DNA of 64,000 bases from Flavobacteriaceae bacterium GF1. GTDB lineage: Bacteria; Bacteroidota; Bacteroidia; Flavobacteriales; Flavobacteriaceae. This document shows, one piece after another, positions 1 to 8,667 of the stretch. A model generated the notes under the pieces. The model was not told where the DNA came from. It did not search any database and saw nothing but the letters and a program-made list of their open reading frames with translations. The number at the start of each line of letters is the position of its first letter. Within the stretch, counting starts at the first letter, position 1. The stretch lies in the NCBI GenBank assembly GCA_009797885.1, contig WNKP01000001.1, positions 868,001-932,000 of the forward strand, read 5' to 3'. The position numbers and the translations under genes are program-made.

Positions 1-531
1 ACAAAAAAGCGAACAATTATTCTATCTGTATTTATTCTCATTTTGTCTTTGGGGTTTTATCTTGCCAAAATAAGGTTTCGTCAATCCATAGAGCAATTGG
101 GGGTAATCGAGCAAAACAGGGAAGGGAGCCTGATAGAACGTTTTCAATATGCAAAATGCTCCTTGGAACTAATCGGAGAAGCACCCCTATTTGGTTATGG
201 CATTGGGGATATCAACAATGTGGTAAAAGAAAAACTGATAAAATATAACTACACGTTTTTGTTGGAGAGAGGGGTTTATGACCCACACAATGAATTTTTT
301 AAAACGTATATAGGATCTGGAATTATTGCTGTCCTTCTTTTTTTGGGAATCTTCATCTCACTTTTCCGGAGGGCATATCATGATAAAAATTTTATGCTCC
401 TTATCTATACCGGGTTTGTTTTTACCATTTGTTTGATTGAACCATTCTTGAGTAGGCAAGCTGGAATATTACCTGTGCTATTTTTTATTGGTTTGCTCTC
501 ATACAAAGAAAAAAACACCTTATCTCCGTGA
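1..531 (+). CDS. O-antigen ligase-like membrane protein, C-terminal part (gene begins outside the window)
   Basis: The frame is open from base 1, so this is the 3' end of a longer gene; the TTG at 43 is internal. The visible 176 residues hold a membrane segment at the left edge, then a soluble loop (GYGIGDINN and YDPHNEF, roughly residues 70-110) and two further hydrophobic helices. This loop-plus-helices pattern, with an Asp-Pro-His-Asn motif, is what Wzy_C/WaaL-type O-antigen ligases and polymerases show near their C-terminus. Such proteins join or polymerise surface glycans on the periplasmic face of the inner membrane. The stop overlaps the next gene by four bases (GTGA), and polysaccharide genes follow, which fits. 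Polymerase and ligase cannot be told apart from this fragment. Confidence 0.65.
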   Translation, partial: TKKRTIILSVFILILSLGFYLAKIRFRQSIEQLGVIEQNREGSLIERFQYAKCSLELIGEAPLFGYGIGDINNVVKEKLIKYNYTFLLERGVYDPHNEFFKTYIGSGIIAVLLFLGIFISLFRRAYHDKNFMLLIYTGFVFTICLIEPFLSRQAGILPVLFFIGLLSYKEKNTLSP

Positions 532-2105
532 GTTTTTTCAAGTTGTTCAATACCGTCAAATACCTGCATTATAAACAAGTTTATTATCGACTTTATTATT
601 TGATTCGAAATAAGTTGGGTAAAAAAGTTTACAATCAACTATTGACGAAAGAAGTCCATCCTTTACAATGGAGGGATTCGCTTTTTTTTGATGATTGTTT
701 CATTGACCATAAAACCTTTTGCTTTCTTAATATTTCACATCAGTTTGAAGAAAAAATAGATTGGAATTTTTCCAACTATGGTAAGCTATGGACCTACAAT
801 CTCAATTATTTTGATTTTTTGAGCCAAGAAAACGTGCAGCAGGGAAAAGCATTAGGGTTGATCTGGGATTATATTACCAGTGAAAAAGGACTAAAAGATG
901 GCTTGGAACCCTACCCGATCTCTCTGCGTGGCATCAACTGGATTAAATTCCTATCAAAGAATGATATTTCCGAAAAAGAGATAAATCAAAGCCTTTACAA
1001 TCAATACCAAACCCTTCTTCATAACCTGGAATACCATTTGCTTGGCAACCATTTGCTGGAAAATGGGTATTCCCTTTTTTTTGGCGCCTATTATTTCAAG
1101 GATGACAAAATTTACGAAAAAGCGAAATCAATTCTTATTTCAGAATTAAAAGAACAGATTTTGGGAGACGGCGCACATTTTGAACTCTCACCAATGTATC
1201 ATCAAATTTTATTGCACCATTTGTTGGATTGCATAAATCTAGCTCAACTGAACATGTGGCAAACAGATGATTTGCTTCTCTTTCTCAGAGGAAAAGCATC
1301 CAAAATGCTTTCTTGGCTTCAGGCGGTTACTTTTTACAATGGTAATATCCCTATGGTCAATGACAGCGCTTATGGAATAGCACCGTCTTCAGATAAACTT
1401 TTTGGTTATGCAAAAACCCTTGGTTTAAAATGGTCAAAAGGTGAGCTATCAGATTCTGGGTATCGAAAGTTCAATAAATTCAACTATGAACTTTTTATTG
1501 ATGTTGGAAATATTGGCCCGGATTATCAACCAGGGCATGCCCATTCGGACACCTTCAGTTTTGAATTACAAATCAATGAAAGGCCTTTTATCGTAGATAC
1601 GGGAACCTCGACATATGAAAAGAATCATTTGCGTCAAAGTGAACGAGAAACATCGGCACATAATACGGTAAAAATTGGAGCTCATGAGCAAACCCAGGTT
1701 TGGGGAGGATTCAGAGTAGCAAAGAGAGCCAAGATTGTCAACCTACGGGAAAGTGCAAATATGGTTTCAGCTTCACATGACGGTTATTTGTCTATAGGAC
1801 TGATTCACGAGAGAAGCTTTAGCACAACCGAAAGAATTATCATAAATGATAGGGTTTTGTCAAATAAAAGCAAGAAGATAGAATCTCAAGCATTTTTTCA
1901 TATTCATCCGTCAATAAAGGATATTGTCTTAAATAATAGACATGTGTCTTTTGGAAAAATGAATGTTTCCTTAGGTTTTGAAGGAGAAATCAACGACATT
2001 AAGATAGAAGACTACAAATACTGCGCTGGCTTCAACAAAACTGAAATATCCAAAAAAATCTGTGTGTCATTCTCAAAGGAATTAACAACTACCATCTTGT
2101 TATGA
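528..2105 (+). CDS. Heparinase II/III family protein (polysaccharide lyase-like)
   Basis: 525 residues from a GTG start that overlaps the upstream stop. The N-terminal half (about 90-330) is alpha-helical and rich in His/Tyr/Trp (YNLNYFDFL, GNHLLENG), as in the alpha/alpha toroid of heparinase II/III proteins; the C-terminal half (about 340-525) is beta-rich and begins with the conserved GHAHSDTFSFEL block and FIVDTGTSTYE. No signal peptide is evident. Homologues are common inside capsule and O-antigen loci, where they are thought to trim or modify uronic-acid-containing glycans rather than degrade food polysaccharides. It sits between a ligase-like and a glycosyltransferase gene, so a role in surface glycan assembly is inferred; the substrate is unknown. 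Confidence 0.8.
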   Translation: MSFFKLFNTVKYLHYKQVYYRLYYLIRNKLGKKVYNQLLTKEVHPLQWRDSLFFDDCFIDHKTFCFLNISHQFEEKIDWNFSNYGKLWTYNLNYFDFLSQENVQQGKALGLIWDYITSEKGLKDGLEPYPISLRGINWIKFLSKNDISEKEINQSLYNQYQTLLHNLEYHLLGNHLLENGYSLFFGAYYFKDDKIYEKAKSILISELKEQILGDGAHFELSPMYHQILLHHLLDCINLAQLNMWQTDDLLLFLRGKASKMLSWLQAVTFYNGNIPMVNDSAYGIAPSSDKLFGYAKTLGLKWSKGELSDSGYRKFNKFNYELFIDVGNIGPDYQPGHAHSDTFSFELQINERPFIVDTGTSTYEKNHLRQSERETSAHNTVKIGAHEQTQVWGGFRVAKRAKIVNLRESANMVSASHDGYLSIGLIHERSFSTTERIIINDRVLSNKSKKIESQAFFHIHPSIKDIVLNNRHVSFGKMNVSLGFEGEINDIKIEDYKYCAGFNKTEISKKICVSFSKELTTTILL

Positions 2106-3301
2106 AAATACTTTTTTTGACCGACAACTTCCCGCCCGAGGTAAATGCGCCGGCTACCCGAACTTATGAGCACTGTAAAGAATGGGTGAAAAATGGAGAA
2201 GAAGTCACGGTAATTACATGTGCCCCAAATTTTCCTGAAGGAAAAGTATATAAGGGCTACAAGAATAAACTATATCAAGAGGAAGTAATCGATGGCATTC
2301 AGGTAATTCGAGTTTGGACTTACATAACTGCAAATAAAGGTTTTGTTAAAAGAATAATTGACTATGCAAGCTTCATGTTCATGTCCTTTTTTGCTGGCTT
2401 ATTTATTAAAACAGATTTGATTATAGCTACTTCCCCACAGTTTTTCACCGCAATATCCGGCAGATGGTTGGCATTTTGGAAGAGAAAAAAATGGGTTATG
2501 GAGATTCGGGATCTTTGGCCGGAATCTATAAAAGCAGTAGGAGCGATGGAGGACAATCCGGCGATAAAATACTTTGAGTTTCTTGAAAGGAGAATGTATA
2601 AATCAGCGTGGAAAATTGTAACCGTTACAGATTCTTTTAAAGCCATATTAAAAGAAAGACATGGGATAAAGGATTCTAAAATAGCAATTGTAAAAAATGG
2701 AGTTAACACAAATCTCTTTTCTCCGAGAAGCAAAGATTCAACTTTGCTCAAAGAACTAAACTTGAACAATAAATACGTTATTGGATACATTGGCACACAT
2801 GGGATGGCACATGCATTGGATTTCGTACTTGAATGTGCTGCAAAAATAAAAGAAGATAGAATGCACTTTCTCTTCTTGGGGACCGGTGCTGAAAAGGAAA
2901 AATTGCTTGAACAAAAAAAAGAAATGAACTTGGTAAATGTAACCATGTTAGACCCCGTTCCTAAGAATGAGGTTGGACGATATATTTCCATATTGGATGC
3001 AGCTTTGGTAAACTTGAGAAAGTCTGATACCTTTAAAACAGTTATCCCATCTAAAATTTTCGAATTGGCAGCAATGCATAAACCTATTCTACTAGGTGTA
3101 GAAGGAGAGTCTAGGGATCTGGTCGAAAAATATGATATTGGAATCCCTTTTGAGCCGGAAAATATGACGGATTTCACTGAGAAAGCGCATTGGATTATGG
3201 CACAAGAAAACAAGAAATACGCCTTTGATGACATGATTGCGGATTTTGATAGGGCCAATCTCGCCGAGGATATGCTATTATTTATAAAGGACTCAGTCTA
3301 G
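2102..3301 (+). CDS. Glycosyltransferase family 4 (WbuB-like)
   Basis: 399 residues, GT-B fold. The N-terminal Rossmann half opens with FLTDNFPPEVNAPATR, typical of WbuB-type GT4 enzymes, followed by the IRDLWPESI block near residue 137. The C-terminal half has IGYIGTHGMAHALDF (nucleotide-sugar binding entry, about 228) and the PSKIFELAAMHKPIL motif (about 315-330) that contacts the donor. These enzymes add a sugar to a lipid-linked oligosaccharide on the cytoplasmic side. The start overlaps the preceding stop (ATGA) and a lipid carrier sugar-phosphate transferase follows, so it belongs to the same glycan operon. Donor sugar is not readable; fucosamine-like donors are known for some relatives. 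Confidence 0.88.
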   Translation: MKILFLTDNFPPEVNAPATRTYEHCKEWVKNGEEVTVITCAPNFPEGKVYKGYKNKLYQEEVIDGIQVIRVWTYITANKGFVKRIIDYASFMFMSFFAGLFIKTDLIIATSPQFFTAISGRWLAFWKRKKWVMEIRDLWPESIKAVGAMEDNPAIKYFEFLERRMYKSAWKIVTVTDSFKAILKERHGIKDSKIAIVKNGVNTNLFSPRSKDSTLLKELNLNNKYVIGYIGTHGMAHALDFVLECAAKIKEDRMHFLFLGTGAEKEKLLEQKKEMNLVNVTMLDPVPKNEVGRYISILDAALVNLRKSDTFKTVIPSKIFELAAMHKPILLGVEGESRDLVEKYDIGIPFEPENMTDFTEKAHWIMAQENKKYAFDDMIADFDRANLAEDMLLFIKDSV

Positions 3302-3318
3302 TTTTCTACCTTTGGAAA

Positions 3319-4470
3319 ATGAACTTTCTGGAAACTGCCATACTGATTTTTATCGGGGCTTTTCTATTGGTGTATCTTACAATTCCAAAAATCATTGGAG
3401 TGGTAGAATATAAAAGGTTGATGGATAATCCCAATAATAGGAGCTCACATAGGGATAGAACTCCAACTTTAGGAGGAGTATCTTTCTATTTTACAATAAT
3501 TTTTGCGTTCTTTTTTATAAAGAATTGGCATGTTTCGGGAGAAGACATTTATATAATACCGGGATTGACCATTTTATTCATAATTGGCTTAAAAGATGAT
3601 CTGGTGGTACTCTCTCCAGGTTCAAAGTTGATTGCACAAGTCTGTGCTATAACTTTTGTTTTGGCAAATGATGGTTTTGTGATAGAATCACTAAATGGGT
3701 TTTTGAACATCTACGAAATCCCATACTTTCTGTATTTGGCAATAGCTGGCTTCTTAATGTTGACTATTATTAATTCCTATAACTTAATTGATGGCATAGA
3801 TGGTTTGGCATCCATTGTGGGAATTGTTATTATGATAATTTATACAACAATTTTTTACCTCTCGGAAGAATACTTTTTTGCCCTAATTGCTATTACCATG
3901 AACGCATGCCTAATGGCTTTTTTTGGGTTTAATGTCTCATCGGACAAAAAGATTTTTATGGGCGACACGGGGTCTTTGATTGTTGGTTTTATTATCAGTA
4001 TTCTTACCCTAAAGTTCCTGGCTTTGAAACCAGAGTCCTATGAAGGATTGCCCTTCTTATTGGAAAATGCACCATTAATTGCAATCAGTATTTTAATAGT
4101 ACCCCTATTTGATACAGCAAGGGTTTTTACCATACGGCTTGCCAATAAAAAAGGACCATTTTCACCTGACAGGAATCACATACACCATGTACTCATTGAT
4201 TTTTGGGGATTGTCCCATAAACAAGCCAGTTTCATAATAGGCTGTTTTAATATCATCTTTGTTGTCCTTTTTATTATACTCGGAAGCAAGGCCAAAAACC
4301 TGGGCATGGTCATTATGCTGGTGACAGTGGTTATTTTCCTGGCATATGTGTTCTTTAAATACAACTATAATTTCACCACGCTCAAACAAAAGATCCTCCT
4401 AAAGCGAAAGATAGAATCACTAAAGGGAAAAACAAAGACCGCTCAAAAAAAGAAAAAGAATTCCACTTGA
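3319..4470 (+). CDS. MraY/WecA-type undecaprenyl-phosphate sugar-1-phosphate transferase
   Basis: 383 residues with about ten membrane helices. Family motifs are visible: [15 protein letters not shown] (Asp pair binding Mg2+, about residue 90), [13 protein letters not shown] (about 150), MGDTGSL (about 213) and RNHIHH (about 280). These place it in the polyprenyl-phosphate GlcNAc/HexNAc-1-phosphate transferase group, which starts O-antigen or capsule unit synthesis on undecaprenyl phosphate. The RNHIHH loop and context argue for a WecA-like rather than a peptidoglycan MraY role. A lysine-rich tail (about 365-383) follows the last helix. It lies 17 bases after the GT4 gene and overlaps the next gene by four bases. 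Confidence 0.87.
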   Translation: MNFLETAILIFIGAFLLVYLTIPKIIGVVEYKRLMDNPNNRSSHRDRTPTLGGVSFYFTIIFAFFFIKNWHVSGEDIYIIPGLTILFIIGLKDDLVVLSPGSKLIAQVCAITFVLANDGFVIESLNGFLNIYEIPYFLYLAIAGFLMLTIINSYNLIDGIDGLASIVGIVIMIIYTTIFYLSEEYFFALIAITMNACLMAFFGFNVSSDKKIFMGDTGSLIVGFIISILTLKFLALKPESYEGLPFLLENAPLIAISILIVPLFDTARVFTIRLANKKGPFSPDRNHIHHVLIDFWGLSHKQASFIIGCFNIIFVVLFIILGSKAKNLGMVIMLVTVVIFLAYVFFKYNYNFTTLKQKILLKRKIESLKGKTKTAQKKKKNST

Positions 4471-5453
4471 AAAAAACACTGATCACCGGCGCCGCTGGCT
4501 TCCTAGGCTCTCATTTGTGTGACCGTTTCATTGCTGAAGGCCACCATGTCATTGCAATGGACAACCTCATCACGGGGGATCTGAAAAATATTGAACATTT
4601 AATGCCCTTGGAAAACTTTGAGTTTTACCATCATGATGTTACCAAGTTTGTGCATGTTCCGGGCGAGCTGGACTACATCCTTCATTTTGCTTCACCGGCC
4701 AGCCCGATAGATTATTTAAAAATACCGATTCAGACCTTAAAAGTGGGCGCCCTGGGAACCCACAATCTATTGGGACTTGCAAAGGAAAAAAAGGCGCGGT
4801 TCATGATTGCCTCCACTTCTGAGATTTATGGGGATCCGCTGGTGCATCCACAACCAGAAGAATACTATGGAAACGTAAACACCATTGGACCTAGGGGCGT
4901 CTATGACGAAGCAAAACGCTTCCAAGAGTCCATTACCATGGCCTATCATCGCTTTCATGGGTTGGACACGCGGATCGTGCGTATTTTTAATACCTATGGT
5001 CCACGAATGCGTTTGAACGATGGCCGTGTTATTCCCGCTTTTATGGGCCAAGCATTGCGAGGTGAGGATTTGACCGTTTTTGGGGATGGTTCCCAAACAA
5101 GGTCGTTCTGTTATGTGGATGACGAAATAGAGGGCATATACCGATTGTTGATGAGTGATTATACCCTCCCCATGAATATTGGAAACCCCAATGAAATTAC
5201 AATCAAACAGTTTGCGGAGGAAATCATAAAACTTACGGGGACAGATCAAAAAATAATTTACAGGCCCCTCCCTAAAGATGATCCCATGCAGCGCCAACCG
5301 GATATTTCAAAAGCGAAGGAGATATTGGGCTGGGAGCCTAAGGTTGGTCGTAGTGAAGGCATGCGGAAAACCTTTGAATATTTTAAGACCCTTTCAAAAG
5401 AAGAGCTGGAAAAAATAGAACATCGGGATTTCTCAAAAGTCAACAGAAAATAG
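4467..5453 (+). CDS. UDP-glucuronate decarboxylase (UDP-xylose synthase), SDR family
   Basis: 328 residues; TTG start overlapping the previous stop. Extended short-chain dehydrogenase fold: NAD-binding GAAGFLGSH at 8-16, STSEIYGDP with Ser118-Glu119, and the catalytic Tyr146-x3-Lys150 (YDEAK). The STSE(I/V)YGDP and [12 protein letters not shown] blocks are typical of UDP-xylose synthases, which oxidise and decarboxylate UDP-glucuronic acid to UDP-xylose (or the 4-keto sugar). It supplies an activated pentose for the glycan made by the genes just upstream. Length matches the cytosolic bacterial enzymes. Confidence 0.88.
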   Translation: MKKTLITGAAGFLGSHLCDRFIAEGHHVIAMDNLITGDLKNIEHLMPLENFEFYHHDVTKFVHVPGELDYILHFASPASPIDYLKIPIQTLKVGALGTHNLLGLAKEKKARFMIASTSEIYGDPLVHPQPEEYYGNVNTIGPRGVYDEAKRFQESITMAYHRFHGLDTRIVRIFNTYGPRMRLNDGRVIPAFMGQALRGEDLTVFGDGSQTRSFCYVDDEIEGIYRLLMSDYTLPMNIGNPNEITIKQFAEEIIKLTGTDQKIIYRPLPKDDPMQRQPDISKAKEILGWEPKVGRSEGMRKTFEYFKTLSKEELEKIEHRDFSKVNRK

Positions 5454-5485
5454 ACAGATTTATCTTCTTATTTTTTCATTGTAAG

Positions 5486-5493
5486 TACATTTG
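5486..5493 (+). promoter_or_regulatory. -7 promoter element TACATTTG ahead of purD
   Basis: TACATTTG fits the Bacteroidota -7 consensus TAnnTTTG exactly. It sits 13 bases before the purD ATG, so the transcript would have a very short leader. No clear TTG -33 element is seen 17-20 bases upstream, only a T-rich stretch. It suggests that purD starts its own unit after the polysaccharide operon. Confidence 0.45.
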
Positions 5494-5506
5494 AAAAAAT
5501 TTCTAA

Positions 5507-6778
5507 ATGAACATACTTGTCCTAGGCTCTGGAGGCCGTGAGCATACCTTGGCATGGAAACTTTCCCAAAGTAAAAATAGCACCAATCTTTTTGTTGCAC
5601 CCGGTAATGCGGGTACCGCAACCATTGCCACAAATAGCGATGTTGGGGTTTCCGATTTTGAGGGCATCAAGCAGCTGGTCCTGAAAGAAGATATAACCCT
5701 TGTTGTTGTCGGGCCCGAAGTTCCTTTGGTGGAAGGAATCCATGATTTTTTCCTAAAAGAGGAGTCACTTAAGAACGTCACGGTGATAGGACCGCAAAAA
5801 TTGGCGGCCACACTGGAGGGCAGCAAAGAGTTTGCAAAAGAATTCATGTTTCGCCACAACATTCCCACGGCAGCATATCAAAGTTTTTCAGTAGATGGAC
5901 TGGAGGAAGGGTACAGGTTCCTTGAATCTTTGGACCCTCCCTACGTGTTAAAGGCAGATGGATTGGCCGCAGGGAAAGGGGTATTGATTTTGAATGACTT
6001 AAAGGAGGCCAAAAACGAACTAAGGACCATGTTGGTCGATTCAAAATTTGGTGATGCCAGTCGCACAGTGGTCATTGAAGAATTTTTGGATGGAACGGAG
6101 CTGAGCTGTTTTGTACTTACCGATGGGGAGCATTATAAGATACTGCCCATGGCAAAGGACTACAAGCGCATAGGAGAAGGCGATACAGGGCTCAATACTG
6201 GCGGAATGGGCGCAATTTCCCCCGTTCCCTTTGTAGACGATGTATTTTATAAAAAGATAGAAGAACGTATCGTAAAACCAACCATAGAAGGATTAAAAAA
6301 AGATAAGATCCCTTATGTTGGATTCCTATTTATTGGTTTGATCAAAGTTGGCGGGGAACCAAAAGTTATCGAATATAACGTTCGTATGGGGGATCCAGAG
6401 ACTGAAGTGGTCATCCCAAGGATAAAAAATGATTTGGTTGAGGTATTCAAGGCCGTGGTGGACAAAACCCTGGACAAAGTTGAATTGGAAATCGATGACC
6501 GTGCGGCTACCACGGTTATTGCGGTTTCCGGAGGGTATCCGGAAGCCTACGAAAAGGGCAAGGAAATCTTGGGCCTGGAGTCGATCGACACTTCCATTGT
6601 TTTTCATGCAGGGACAAAGAAGATGGAGGATAAGGTAGTTTCAAACGGAGGTAGGGTATTGGCCATAACATCATTCGGTAAGGACCATGAAGAAGGATTG
6701 GCATTATCCTATTCCAATTTGAAAAAACTGTGTTTTGATGGGATGTACTACCGCAAGGATATCGGGTTTGACCTGTAA
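5507..6778 (+). CDS. purD: Phosphoribosylamine--glycine ligase
   Basis: 423 residues, the usual PurD length. It shows the N-terminal LGSGGREHTLAWKL block, VGPEVPLVEGI, the ATP-grasp stretch KADGLAAGKGV (about 145-155), EEFLDGTELS and NVRMGDPETEVV near 290. PurD joins 5-phosphoribosylamine and glycine with ATP to form GAR, the second step of purine synthesis, in the cytosol. It stands alone between the polysaccharide genes and the DUF6341/DUF6427 pair, with its own -7 element. Confidence 0.97.
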   Translation: MNILVLGSGGREHTLAWKLSQSKNSTNLFVAPGNAGTATIATNSDVGVSDFEGIKQLVLKEDITLVVVGPEVPLVEGIHDFFLKEESLKNVTVIGPQKLAATLEGSKEFAKEFMFRHNIPTAAYQSFSVDGLEEGYRFLESLDPPYVLKADGLAAGKGVLILNDLKEAKNELRTMLVDSKFGDASRTVVIEEFLDGTELSCFVLTDGEHYKILPMAKDYKRIGEGDTGLNTGGMGAISPVPFVDDVFYKKIEERIVKPTIEGLKKDKIPYVGFLFIGLIKVGGEPKVIEYNVRMGDPETEVVIPRIKNDLVEVFKAVVDKTLDKVELEIDDRAATTVIAVSGGYPEAYEKGKEILGLESIDTSIVFHAGTKKMEDKVVSNGGRVLAITSFGKDHEEGLALSYSNLKKLCFDGMYYRKDIGFDL

Positions 6779-6831
6779 GAATCCCCAAGACCTGGAAACG
6801 CTTATATTTCGGTCGCTAAGCCTAGTCGAAG

Positions 6832-7053
6832 CTAAAGATAGGAGTGTGAGGTAATGCTCTTGTCCTCTTCCCCACTGGCATCGAATATCTTAAGCTGTCC
6901 CATCCAATAGACCATGGCCACAAGGCCCATAATCATGAAAATCCAATTGATGGCATTGGAGGTCCACCAGCTTTCCATAAAGCGGAAAAAGTCAAAAGGC
7001 CAAAAAAGTACGTTTACGAATAAGTCTTCAATACCATAAAAAAACCTGCTCAT
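6832..7053 (-). CDS. Small membrane protein, DUF6341 family
   Basis: 73 residues on the minus strand. The N-terminus is aromatic (FFYGIEDLFVNVLFWPFDFFRF) and is followed by a single membrane helix (about 36-54, WIFMIMGLVAMVYWMGQL) and a short acidic tail. I recognise it as the Flavobacteriia family DUF6341, whose members are sometimes mislabelled uracil phosphoribosyltransferase; there is no PRPP motif here, so that label should not be used. It is divergent from the DUF6427 gene, an arrangement I recall as recurrent. Function unknown. Confidence 0.75.
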   Translation of the reverse strand: MSRFFYGIEDLFVNVLFWPFDFFRFMESWWTSNAINWIFMIMGLVAMVYWMGQLKIFDASGEEDKSITSHSYL

Positions 7054-7072
7054 CTTAGCTATATTTACTTCG

Positions 7073-7080
7073 CAAAAGTA
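7073..7080 (-). promoter_or_regulatory. -7 promoter element TACTTTTG for the DUF6341 gene
   Basis: Read on the minus strand the bases are TACTTTTG, an exact TAnnTTTG match, 19 bases before the DUF6341 start codon. It lies in the 60-base divergent spacer with the DUF6427 gene. Confidence 0.4.
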
Positions 7081-7113
7081 ATAAAAGCCAATAAATAAGT
7101 CCGAAAGGAAGAC

Positions 7114-8037
7114 ATGATTTCTACTTTTTTCGACAAGACAAAACCTATAAACTTTCTGGTGTTGCTGGGATTGGCCATGTTACTTTTCTGGGCGGCAACT
7201 TTTAAGCTCCATGGTTTCCAGTTGAACTATGCAGAAGTTTTTGAACGGATTCTGGCATCGGTGTCCCTGGTGCTCTCCATTTTTCTTTTGGGCAATATTG
7301 TGCAGAAAAAGAAATTGACATTGGACAATTCCTTTGCCATGTTGTTTTTTTCCTTGTTGCTCTTTGTTTTTTTTGATGTGCTGGAGAATACCAGGATCAT
7401 ATTCTGTAATTTTTTTTTAATAATGTCCTGGGACAGGGCGTTGGCGCTGAAAAGCGAAAAAAACCAAAAGGAAAAAGTGTTTGAGTCGGCATTGTGGACC
7501 TTGGTGGCCAGCTTGTTTGTGGACTGGGCAGTTCTTTTTCTTGTTCCCCTGTATATTGCCATTGGTTTTTTTTGTGGCAGACAATTGCGATTATGGTTGA
7601 TGCCCTTAGCGGCCTTTTGCTGTGTCCTTTTGTTGGTTTGGGCAAGTATGCAGGTTTTGGTCGACACTGGTTTTTTTCGTTCACATTACCGGTTTTCCAC
7701 CTCCTTGCACTTTTTTCTTCAACCCAATTACGGAATAATAATTTACCTCATATTGATCTTAATTCCCGTTTTTGTGGTATTTGGAAAAATGGGATATCGA
7801 AGGTTGGGGAGAACCTTGTCATTGCGATTGACCTTTGCCTACTTGGTTTTGACAATTTTGCTATTGATACTTACCAGTGGCAACGAAAGTGGAATGGAGC
7901 TCCTTTCCTTTTTTGCGGCTTCGGTGTTCTTGGCCAATTATATAGAGACCATAAAAAAACAAAGGTTCAAGGAAACATTGATCATAGCGTGTATTGCCCT
8001 TCCCATACTCAGCTTTGTGATAAGGCTGTTTCAATAA
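7114..8037 (+). CDS. Polytopic membrane protein, DUF6427 family
   Basis: 307 residues with about nine to ten hydrophobic helices through its length and charged turns such as KSEKNQKEK (about 112-118) and KKQRFKE (about 278). It resembles the DUF6427 family of Flavobacteriia. No enzyme motif is visible. It is divergent from the DUF6341 protein; the two may work together in the inner membrane, but that is inference from gene order only. Its 3' end abuts the promoter of the DUF4254 gene. Confidence 0.75.
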   Translation: MISTFFDKTKPINFLVLLGLAMLLFWAATFKLHGFQLNYAEVFERILASVSLVLSIFLLGNIVQKKKLTLDNSFAMLFFSLLLFVFFDVLENTRIIFCNFFLIMSWDRALALKSEKNQKEKVFESALWTLVASLFVDWAVLFLVPLYIAIGFFCGRQLRLWLMPLAAFCCVLLLVWASMQVLVDTGFFRSHYRFSTSLHFFLQPNYGIIIYLILILIPVFVVFGKMGYRRLGRTLSLRLTFAYLVLTILLLILTSGNESGMELLSFFAASVFLANYIETIKKQRFKETLIIACIALPILSFVIRLFQ

Positions 8038-8039
8038 TG

Positions 8040-8047
8040 TATCTTTG
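8040..8047 (+). promoter_or_regulatory. -7 promoter element TATCTTTG for the DUF4254 gene
   Basis: TATCTTTG is an exact TAnnTTTG match 14 bases before the ATG at 8062. A TTG lies 22 bases upstream, slightly farther than the usual 17-20. The box begins three bases after the stop of the upstream gene. Confidence 0.5.
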
Positions 8048-8061
8048 CAAAAAACAATACG

Positions 8062-8667
8062 ATGTTCACAGCTACCGCCATTTCCATTTTTGAAGAAAGC
8101 ATAAAAAAGTACCATATTTTGGATGATGTAAACCAACTTTTTACAAATCCCTACCCTTCCGATAGTATAGAACACCTGTTGTACAGAAAGAATTGGATAG
8201 ATACGGTGCAATGGCATTATGAGGATTTGATCCGGGATTCAAAAATAGAACCTGTTGCAGCCTTGGAACTAAAACGAAAAATTGATGCGAGCAATCAGGA
8301 CAGAACGGATTTGGTGGAGTACATAGACAGCTATTTTTTGAATAAATACCGGTCGGTCCAAATTCAGGAAGGGGCTGGTATCAATACGGAAAGTCCGGCC
8401 TGGGCCATTGATAGACTTTCCATCCTGGCCTTGAAAATCTACCATATGAAAGAAGAGGTGGACAGGGAGGATGCCACCAGTGAACATAAAAACCAATGTC
8501 AAAAGAAACTGGATGTACTCCAAGAACAACGCAATGACCTTTCCACTGCCATTGATCAATTGATCCATGATATTGAAAACGGCAGAAAATACATGAAGGT
8601 GTACAAACAGATGAAAATGTACAATGATGATGAACTAAACCCTGTCCTTCGTGGCCAAAAGGGCTAA
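8062..8667 (+). CDS. DUF4254 domain protein
   Basis: 201 residues, soluble and helical. It contains the WIDTVQWHYEDLIRD and SPAWAIDRLSILALKIYHM blocks typical of DUF4254, a family of unknown function widespread in Bacteroidota and usually next to a glycosyltransferase 9 gene. Here too it overlaps a GT9 gene, by 17 bases, so the two are probably translated together. The C-terminal half (about 120-190) is rich in Lys/Glu/Gln and may form a coiled coil. A role tied to lipopolysaccharide assembly is inferred from the neighbour only. Confidence 0.82.
   Translation: MFTATAISIFEESIKKYHILDDVNQLFTNPYPSDSIEHLLYRKNWIDTVQWHYEDLIRDSKIEPVAALELKRKIDASNQDRTDLVEYIDSYFLNKYRSVQIQEGAGINTESPAWAIDRLSILALKIYHMKEEVDREDATSEHKNQCQKKLDVLQEQRNDLSTAIDQLIHDIENGRKYMKVYKQMKMYNDDELNPVLRGQKG

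Noticed and set aside
528-2105. Heparinase-like gene as part of a food polysaccharide utilisation locus
   Set aside because: There is no SusC/SusD pair and no secretion signal; neighbours are glycan-assembly genes. The sulfatase at 34199 is far away and also lacks SusC/D.
2362-3258. A 298-codon minus-strand ORF opposite the GT4 gene
   Set aside because: The plus frame has GT4 motifs and operon overlaps on both sides; the minus frame is Ser/Phe-rich noise.
7494-8093. A 199-codon plus-strand ORF overlapping the DUF6427 gene in another frame
   Set aside because: It has no family pattern, is Cys/Trp/His-rich in the manner of shadow frames, and the DUF6427 frame has clear membrane helices.
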